The position numbers and the translations under genes are program-made. Positions 5,979-10,947 of a stretch of 10,947 nt of DNA are shown here, in pieces (the first letter of the stretch is position 1; each line of letters opens with the position of its first letter). This stretch comes from Oscillospiraceae bacterium. GTDB taxonomy: Bacteria; Bacillota; Clostridia; Oscillospirales; CAG-272. The notes under the pieces are model-generated. The model made no database searches. It had not been told where the DNA came from and saw only the letters and a program-made list of their open reading frames with translations. The stretch is taken from contig WREN01000052.1 in assembly GCA_009779295.1 (NCBI GenBank), positions 1-10,947 on the forward strand, given 5' to 3'.

Positions 5979-6866
5979 ATGACAAAACAGACAATATTCA
6001 AAGGTTCAGGCGTTGCGATTATAACGCCGTTCAAGAATGGATTGGTCGATTACGAATCCTTCGGGCGATTGATCGACTGGCAAATAGGCAACAAAACCGA
6101 CGCTATTGTCATTTGCGGTACGACGGGCGAAAGTTCCACACTCACAGACGACGAGCATAAGGAGTGTATACAGTTCGCGGTCGAAAAAACGGCGGGACGC
6201 GTTCCGGTTATTGCGGGAACGGGTTCAAACGACACGGCTTACATGATCGATTTGTCCAAACACGCCTGCGAATCAGGCGCGGACGCGCTGCTGCTTGTAG
6301 CGCCGTACTACAACAAATCAAATCCGAAGGGGTTAATACATAACTTCCTTGCCGTCGCCGAAGCGACGGATAAGCCGATAATTCTGTACAACGTGCCGTC
6401 GCGTACCGGATGTAACATTCCGATTTCGGTCTACAAAGAATTGTCGAAACATGAGCGTATCGTCGCGGTCAAAGAAGCGAACGGCGATATCAAAGCAATC
6501 GTGGAGCTTGCCGCAACGTGCGGCGACTCGCTTGACATCTACAGCGGTAACGACGACCACGTCGTACCGATTCTTTCCGTCGGCGGTATAGGCGTGATTT
6601 CGACGACGGCGAATGTCGTGCCGAGAGAAATGCACGATATGGTCGATTTGTGGCTGAACGGTCAAGTCAAGGAAAGCGCGGCGATCCAATTGAAGTTGTT
6701 CGAGCTTATCAATAATCTGTTCATCGAAGTGAACCCTATACCCGTCAAAACGGCGATGGGGTTGATGGGATTCTGCACCGGCGAGGTAAGACTGCCGCTG
6801 TATGAGATGGATGAGGTGAACAAGGCGAAGCTGGTTAGTTCGATGCAAAAGTTGAATCTTCTATAA
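5979..6866 (+). CDS. dapA: 4-hydroxy-tetrahydrodipicolinate synthase
   Basis: DapA condenses pyruvate with aspartate semialdehyde, the committed step toward diaminopimelate and lysine. The 295-residue TIM barrel has the family landmarks: GVAIITPF (11-18), the pyruvate-binding CGTTGES (46-52), APYYNK (108-113) with Tyr111 of the proton relay, the catalytic Tyr137 in LYNVPSRTG with Arg142 for the carboxylate, the Schiff-base Lys165 in VAVKEANG, and SGNDD (about 194-198). AAGGAG lies 9 nt before the ATG. It is the first gene behind the lysine riboswitch. Sampled rows are about 57% GC, higher than the first dapB that follows. All catalytic residues are present, so the enzyme should be active. Confidence 0.97.
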   Translation: MTKQTIFKGSGVAIITPFKNGLVDYESFGRLIDWQIGNKTDAIVICGTTGESSTLTDDEHKECIQFAVEKTAGRVPVIAGTGSNDTAYMIDLSKHACESGADALLLVAPYYNKSNPKGLIHNFLAVAEATDKPIILYNVPSRTGCNIPISVYKELSKHERIVAVKEANGDIKAIVELAATCGDSLDIYSGNDDHVVPILSVGGIGVISTTANVVPREMHDMVDLWLNGQVKESAAIQLKLFELINNLFIEVNPIPVKTAMGLMGFCTGEVRLPLYEMDEVNKAKLVSSMQKLNLL

Positions 6867-6872
6867 ATTAAA

Positions 6873-7625
6873 ATGTTAAAAATCAGCGTAGTGGGATGTA
6901 CAGGCAAACTCGGAAAAGTTATAATAAAAAATATATTAAACGATTCCGAGTTAAAACTGACATCCTGCATAGGACGTAAGGGAAACCAATTTATTGGACA
7001 GGATATATCAGAAATTATTGGTGAGGAGTATAAAAATATTTCTATATCGGACGCGATTCAAATGACTGATGAATGTGATGTTTTTATTGATTGTACTAAT
7101 GCGGAAAGTTTTATAAATCAAAATGCTGAACAGTATCTTCATAAATTTAAACCAGTTGTAATTGCAACAACAGGATTTTCTGATGATGATTTTATAAAAA
7201 TCAAACAGTTAGCAAAACAAATGCCTATAATATATTCGGCAAACTATAGTATTGCATTATATAATTATATTGAATCATTAAAACTTGTTGTAAAAACCAT
7301 TAACGAAAAGACTGATGTCCGTATTATTGAACTGCATCATAATCAAAAAAAAGATGCGCCAAGTGGTACTGCAAAAAAAATTCAAGAAGCTCTTTGCGAA
7401 GCTAACCCAAATCTGCAAAAAGATAATATTAATATTTCAAGCGTTCGCGGGGGAAACATTTTTGGGGAGCATAGGGTCGTTTTCGTAAATGAAAAAGATG
7501 AGATTTTAGAATATATCCATAAAGTTTTTTCACGGGAATCTTTTGCAGCAGGGATTATTCAAGCATCAAAATGGTTAAGTAAGCAACCTATAGGATATTA
7601 TACTATGAATAATTTTATGAATTGA
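6873..7625 (+). CDS. dapB: 4-hydroxy-tetrahydrodipicolinate reductase, divergent first copy
   Basis: DapB reduces the DapA product to tetrahydrodipicolinate with NAD(P)H. This 250-residue copy has the nucleotide-binding VVGCTGKLGKVI (6-17), PVVIATTGF (94-102), the catalytic ELHHNQKKDAPSGTA (153-167, with His155, His156 and Lys159), RGGNIFGEH and SRESFAAG. It differs from the second copy (9373-10146) along most of its length; for example, NYSIAL replaces NMSLGI in the segment after the nucleotide domain. Sampled 60-base rows are about 25-35% GC, against about 57% in dapA and ddh on either side, suggesting a separate origin. The ATG lies 6 nt after the dapA stop with no ribosome binding site that I can see, so translation probably depends on coupling to dapA. 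The catalytic residues are intact, but a changed cofactor or substrate preference is possible. Confidence 0.9.
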   Translation: MLKISVVGCTGKLGKVIIKNILNDSELKLTSCIGRKGNQFIGQDISEIIGEEYKNISISDAIQMTDECDVFIDCTNAESFINQNAEQYLHKFKPVVIATTGFSDDDFIKIKQLAKQMPIIYSANYSIALYNYIESLKLVVKTINEKTDVRIIELHHNQKKDAPSGTAKKIQEALCEANPNLQKDNINISSVRGGNIFGEHRVVFVNEKDEILEYIHKVFSRESFAAGIIQASKWLSKQPIGYYTMNNFMN

Positions 7626-7638
7626 TGTGGTGATAAAC

Positions 7639-8529
7639 ATGTATAAAATCGCAGTTTTCGGTTACGGTTATACAGGTAAAGCCGCCGTTGAAGCCGTCGA
7701 AGCGGCAGGCGATATGGAATTGTGCGGTATCGTAATGCGTTCGCAGTCGGTGAGCAAGCCGCAGGTTTCCGTGCCGGTGGCGGATGATATAGGCAAGTTG
7801 GATGTCAAACCGGACGCCGCCATTCTCTGCACTCCGACGCGCGTCATGCCTGAACTCGCGGAGATTTGCCTCGCGCAGGGAATCAACACCGTTGACAGCT
7901 TTGATATTCACGCTGATATATGGGATTATTATTCGCGTTTGGATATGATTGCTAAGAAGCATGGAAGCGTTGCGGTCGTCGCGGCGGGAATCGACCCCGG
8001 GTGTGATTCGGTTGTACGCGCGCTGTTTGAAGCCGTTGCGCCGGTCGGGAAGACGTTCACGAATTTCGGTCCCGGCATGAGCATGGGTCATACCGTTGTC
8101 GTCAAGGCGGTCGAAGGCGTGAAGAACGCGCTGTCACTGACGATTCCGCTCGGAACGAGTCTGCACCGACGCTTGGTGTATATCGAATTGCTCGACGGTT
8201 ACGACTTCAATGAAGTTGTCGCGAAAATCAAAGCTGACCCGTATTCCGCAAACGACGAAACGCACGTCTATCTCGCGCAAGATGTGGATTCGCTGATTGA
8301 CGTAGGTCACGCTTTCAACGTGACGCGCAAAGGCGTTTCAGGCAAAGCGCACAATCAACTCCTCGACTTCACGATGAAAGTGAACAATCCCGCGTTGACG
8401 GGACAGGTAATGATAGCGTGCGCGAGAGCAAGTTTCAAACAGCCGACGGGCGCGTATACGATGATCGAGCTGCCCGTGATCGATATGCTCGAAGGAAACA
8501 AAGAAGATATTATCAGAAGGATGGTCTGA
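7639..8529 (+). CDS. ddh: meso-diaminopimelate dehydrogenase
   Basis: Ddh makes meso-diaminopimelate from tetrahydrodipicolinate, ammonia and NADPH in one step, bypassing the acylated routes. From the chosen ATG it has 296 residues: a Rossmann start YKIAVFGYGYTGKAA, CTPTR (64-68), VDSFDIHADI (85-94), AAGIDPGCDS (115-124), and then FTNFGPGMSMGHTVVVKAVE and LTIPLGTSLHRRLVY, the form seen in clostridial and Bacteroides-type enzymes. In most relatives I recall, residue 118 is Trp (GWDPG); here it is Ile. I chose ATG 7639 because GGTG (7629-7632) is a weak ribosome binding site 6 nt upstream; GTG 7627 would add four residues but has no site. The gene begins 13 nt after the first dapB stop. Composition is GC-richer than both neighbours. 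Confidence 0.93.
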   Translation: MYKIAVFGYGYTGKAAVEAVEAAGDMELCGIVMRSQSVSKPQVSVPVADDIGKLDVKPDAAILCTPTRVMPELAEICLAQGINTVDSFDIHADIWDYYSRLDMIAKKHGSVAVVAAGIDPGCDSVVRALFEAVAPVGKTFTNFGPGMSMGHTVVVKAVEGVKNALSLTIPLGTSLHRRLVYIELLDGYDFNEVVAKIKADPYSANDETHVYLAQDVDSLIDVGHAFNVTRKGVSGKAHNQLLDFTMKVNNPALTGQVMIACARASFKQPTGAYTMIELPVIDMLEGNKEDIIRRMV

Positions 8530-8530
8530 A

Positions 8531-9376
8531 ATGCAAAATATAATTCTATGCTCAACAGGTACATTTATACATACATGGAACGGGCGCGACCACACCCTCA
8601 TTGAAAAATTCATGCCCAAACTTTTATATCAGGGTTTTGAAATATTCATGTTCGATTATTACGCGAATAATCCAAATGAGTATGATGACGTTGCGAAAAC
8701 TGTTTTAGCCGCGAAAGAAAACGGCGCGGATTTCTCTTCCATGCACACGCAAAAGAGTATAGGCGAACTCATAAGCCGTAACGAAACCGGCGATATTGAA
8801 AACGCTTTGCGCCTGTTTGAATGGAATTGCGGATATGCCGTAAAATTCGGAGTCAAACTTCTCGTGCTTCATCTTTGGGGCGGTGCGCCGTCAGATAAAC
8901 ACATCGGCGTAAATATTAAAACGTTTGCGAAATTAAAAGAAATATCCGACAAATATAACCTGATTTTAACAGTTGAAAATATCGTGTGCAATACTTCTAA
9001 ACCGCTCGCCCATATGAAAAAGCTGTGGGAAATATATCGCGGCGATATAAAATTTACAATCGACGTAAGGCAAGCTGAATTTCATAAGTCACTTATTGAA
9101 ACGTGCGAAAGTTCATTTTTGTGGGACAACAACCTTGTTTCACATTTGCATATTGCCGATTTTGGCGGCGGATATATGGATTGGTCGCAGTTGAGAGTAA
9201 TTACCGCTTTAGGGCAAGGCAACGTTGATTTCGATTATTTCTTTGGTTTTCTAAAATCAATAAATTATCAAGGTTCGATCGCTGTTGAAAGCGGTTACGG
9301 ACAGGAAACGAGTTACGATGACATGATAAATGATTCGAATAAATCGTACAAATTTATAAAGGATGGTCTAACATGA
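8531..9376 (+). CDS. sugar phosphate isomerase/epimerase-like TIM-barrel protein
   Basis: This 281-residue protein matches the xylose isomerase-like / AP endonuclease family 2 barrel. The expected metal ligands appear in order: Glu149 in TVENIV, Asp178 in FTIDVRQAEFH (with His185), His207 in HLHIADFGGG and Glu253 in AVESGYG. His72 (SMHTQ) and His114 (VLHLWGG) line the barrel as in relatives. Members isomerise or epimerise sugars, inosose or keto acids, or act on DNA, so the substrate cannot be named. No step of lysine synthesis needs such an enzyme. AAGGA lies 9 nt before the ATG, which begins one base after the ddh stop, and the end overlaps the second dapB by ATGA, so it is fully embedded in the operon. 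Composition is patchy (28-45% GC in sampled rows), lower than ddh. Confidence 0.82.
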   Translation: MQNIILCSTGTFIHTWNGRDHTLIEKFMPKLLYQGFEIFMFDYYANNPNEYDDVAKTVLAAKENGADFSSMHTQKSIGELISRNETGDIENALRLFEWNCGYAVKFGVKLLVLHLWGGAPSDKHIGVNIKTFAKLKEISDKYNLILTVENIVCNTSKPLAHMKKLWEIYRGDIKFTIDVRQAEFHKSLIETCESSFLWDNNLVSHLHIADFGGGYMDWSQLRVITALGQGNVDFDYFFGFLKSINYQGSIAVESGYGQETSYDDMINDSNKSYKFIKDGLT

Positions 9377-10146
9377 TAAACATACTACTGTCCGGCTGCA
9401 ACGGACGCATGGGACGCGTAATAATAAACACGGTGAAAAATGATTCCAGATACCGGATTGCGGCCGGTATCGACATATACCAACCTGACGGACAAACATA
9501 TGACAACTTCCCGATTTTCTACAAGTTATCAGATTTCTCAGGCGAGGCTGACGTGATTGTTGACTTCTCGCACCACACCGCGATAGCCAGCGTATTGAAT
9601 TATGCGCTGAAGGAAAAACTTCCGGTTGTAATTGCCACCACCGGATATACTGACGAAGAGAAGACATTAATCAAAAATGCGGCAACATTGATTCCGATAT
9701 TCCAGTCGCGGAACATGTCGCTGGGTATCAATCTCATTTCCGCGCTCGCGAAGAAAGCGGCAATGATTCTCGGTTCCGCTTACGACGTTGAGATAATCGA
9801 GAAGCACCACAACGCAAAGTTGGACGCGCCGAGCGGTACGGCTTTAATGCTTGCCGAAGCGTTGTCTGAAACACTGCCGTATGAACCGGTATACAAATAC
9901 GAACGTCAATCCGAGCGTAAAATGCGCGAACCCAACGAAATCGGAATCCATTCAATCCGCGGCGGGACTATCGTCGGCGAACACGAAATAATATTTGCGG
10001 GAAAGGATGAAGTCGTGACAATATCGCACAGCGCCGCTTCAAGGGACGTCTTTGCGCACGGCGCTCTGCACGCCGTTAGATTCATTATCGATAAGCCGGC
10101 AGGTTTATATAACATGGATGATATTGTAAACGAGTTCGACCTTTAA
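9373..10146 (+). CDS. dapB: 4-hydroxy-tetrahydrodipicolinate reductase, second copy
   Basis: This 257-residue DapB is closer to the usual family pattern than the copy at 6873. It has the nucleotide-binding loop LLSGCNGRMGRVI (5-17), an acidic residue (Asp34) at the end of the second strand, VDFSHH (63-68), PVVIATTGYT (84-93), SRNMSLGINL (112-121), the catalytic EKHHNAKLDAPSGTA (143-157, His145, His146, Lys149), then HSIRGGTIVGEHEI and ASRDVFAHGAL. It supplies tetrahydrodipicolinate for Ddh. The ATG overlaps the preceding stop as ATGA, with AAGGA 9 nt upstream. Sampled composition is near 55% GC, like dapA and ddh, so this is probably the ancestral dapB of the operon. Confidence 0.95.
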   Translation: MINILLSGCNGRMGRVIINTVKNDSRYRIAAGIDIYQPDGQTYDNFPIFYKLSDFSGEADVIVDFSHHTAIASVLNYALKEKLPVVIATTGYTDEEKTLIKNAATLIPIFQSRNMSLGINLISALAKKAAMILGSAYDVEIIEKHHNAKLDAPSGTALMLAEALSETLPYEPVYKYERQSERKMREPNEIGIHSIRGGTIVGEHEIIFAGKDEVVTISHSAASRDVFAHGALHAVRFIIDKPAGLYNMDDIVNEFDL

Positions 10147-10152
10147 ACCTTT

Positions 10153-10947
10153 ATGGAAAAAACTGAATTGTTCACGCGGCGCGCACTGATAACGCTGTTG
10201 ATTCCGCTGTTTATCGAACAGTCTCTCGCTATGACTATAGGTATAGCTGATACAATCATGGTGTCGTCTGTGGGAGAAGCGGCGGTTTCAAGCGTGTCGC
10301 TTGTCGATAACATAAATCTGTTACTCAGCAATATATTCACAGCTCTCGCCTCAGGCGGAGCTGTTATTGTCGCCCAGTACATAGGGCGCGGCGACAGGGA
10401 AAACGCCAATACCGCCGCTAAACAATTAATATACGCGAGTATTATCCTCACCATCTTTATTACTGTCGTTTCCATAAGTTTTAATCAACAAATCCTAAGA
10501 TTAATATTCGGGAAAATTGATGCGGACGTAATGACGAACGCTGAAATATATTACTACATAACCGCGGCGTCTTATCCTTTTTTAGCGTTGTATAACGCCG
10601 GGGCGGCATTGTTCCGGGTCATGCGCAACACGAAAGTTTCGATGTTCACTTCGATTATCATGAATATTATCAGCATAAGCGGCAACGCTATCACGATATT
10701 TATTTTCAAAATGGGCGTTACCGGAGCGGCCTTAACGACACTGTTGGCGAGAATAGTCGGCGCTGTTATTATTTTAATACTTATTACAAATAAAAGCAAT
10801 ACCGTTTTTGTAGAAAAAATATTCAAACCGCAAATAAATTTCAATATGATTAAAAAAATCCTGAATATCGGGATTCCGAACGGACTCGAAAACGGCATGT
10901 TTCAAATAGGCAAATTATTGGTTGCGGGAATTATAACAATTTTCGGC
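10153..10947 (+). CDS. MATE-family transporter, 3' end beyond the window
   Basis: The frame is open for 265 codons to the end of the window, roughly the first 60% of a MATE protein of about 450 residues. It begins MEKTELFTRRALITLLIPL, then AMTIGIADTIMVSSVGEAAV, the typical first helix pair with the conserved Asp of the ADT(I/M)MV motif. ASGGAVIVAQYIGRG follows, the conserved loop after helix 2, and NAGAALFRVMRNTK near helices 4-5. About six membrane helices are covered, and GIPNGLENGMFQIGK starts the second half. MATE proteins are Na+/H+ antiporters that export drugs or metabolites across the inner membrane. The ATG lies 6 nt after the second dapB stop with no clear ribosome binding site. It appears co-transcribed with the lysine genes; whether its substrate relates to lysine or diaminopimelate cannot be told. 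Confidence 0.88.
   Translation, partial: MEKTELFTRRALITLLIPLFIEQSLAMTIGIADTIMVSSVGEAAVSSVSLVDNINLLLSNIFTALASGGAVIVAQYIGRGDRENANTAAKQLIYASIILTIFITVVSISFNQQILRLIFGKIDADVMTNAEIYYYITAASYPFLALYNAGAALFRVMRNTKVSMFTSIIMNIISISGNAITIFIFKMGVTGAALTTLLARIVGAVIILILITNKSNTVFVEKIFKPQINFNMIKKILNIGIPNGLENGMFQIGKLLVAGIITIFG

Noticed and set aside
6333..6848. Long minus-strand frame opposite dapA (and a similar one at 7615-8091 opposite ddh)
   Set aside because: Both lie antisense to conserved genes in GC-rich stretches where stop codons are rare; the residue content (many Arg, His, Asp) is typical of shadow frames.
7627..7638. GTG at 7627 as the start of ddh
   Set aside because: It follows the dapB stop by one base with no ribosome binding site; the ATG at 7639 has a weak one and gives the normal family N-terminus.
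5979..10146. A dipicolinate (spore) synthesis branch
   Set aside because: No dipicolinate synthase-like subunit is present; the second dapB and ddh fit diaminopimelate synthesis, and the TIM-barrel protein does not resemble a dipicolinate synthase.
1..10947. CRISPR arrays, tRNA or rRNA genes
   Set aside because: No regularly spaced repeats and no tRNA- or rRNA-like sequences were seen anywhere in the window.

Overview
The window looks like a chromosomal stretch from an AT-leaning Gram-positive Clostridia-type bacterium. Pointers are a class B sortase, a DivIVA-like protein, strong AGGAGG ribosome binding sites, a lysine (L-box) riboswitch with a transcriptional terminator, and Bacillota-style substrate-binding lipoprotein and MerR genes. 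I cannot assign a genus from sequence alone.

Left block (1-2637, minus strand): a MerR-type regulator with a good promoter of its own, then a substrate-binding lipoprotein, then the first 40 codons of an ABC exporter. A 119-bp palindromic MITE-like element (144-262) separates the last two and can fold into a two-way terminator.

Middle block (2888-4604, plus strand): a DivIVA-like coiled-coil protein, a class B sortase and an XRE regulator, ended by a terminator shared with the convergent gene queA. The sortase gene is broken. Its catalytic C-terminal half (His, Cys and Arg all present) is fused at about 3685-3691 to the 3' end of an IS3-family transposase in the opposite orientation, and the membrane-anchor half is missing.

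queA (4603-5646, minus strand) makes the queuosine tRNA modification. It is divergent from the lysine operon.

Right block (5663-10947, plus strand): a consensus promoter (TTGACA, 17 bp, TATAAT), a lysine riboswitch whose aptamer, antiterminator and terminator stems can all be paired by eye, then dapA, a first dapB, ddh (meso-diaminopimelate dehydrogenase), a TIM-barrel sugar-phosphate isomerase/epimerase-like gene, a second dapB, and a MATE-family transporter that runs off the window. Together dapA, dapB and ddh form the short dehydrogenase route from aspartate semialdehyde to meso-diaminopimelate, for cell wall and lysine.

The operon is a mosaic. dapA, ddh and the second dapB are about 55% GC in sampled rows. 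The first dapB is about 25-35% GC and divergent. The TIM-barrel gene also leans AT-rich, and a 17-nt junction sequence (15 of 17 identical) precedes both it and the gene after it. The most interesting points are this mosaic operon with two dapB genes and an unexplained TIM-barrel enzyme, and the IS-scarred sortase locus.
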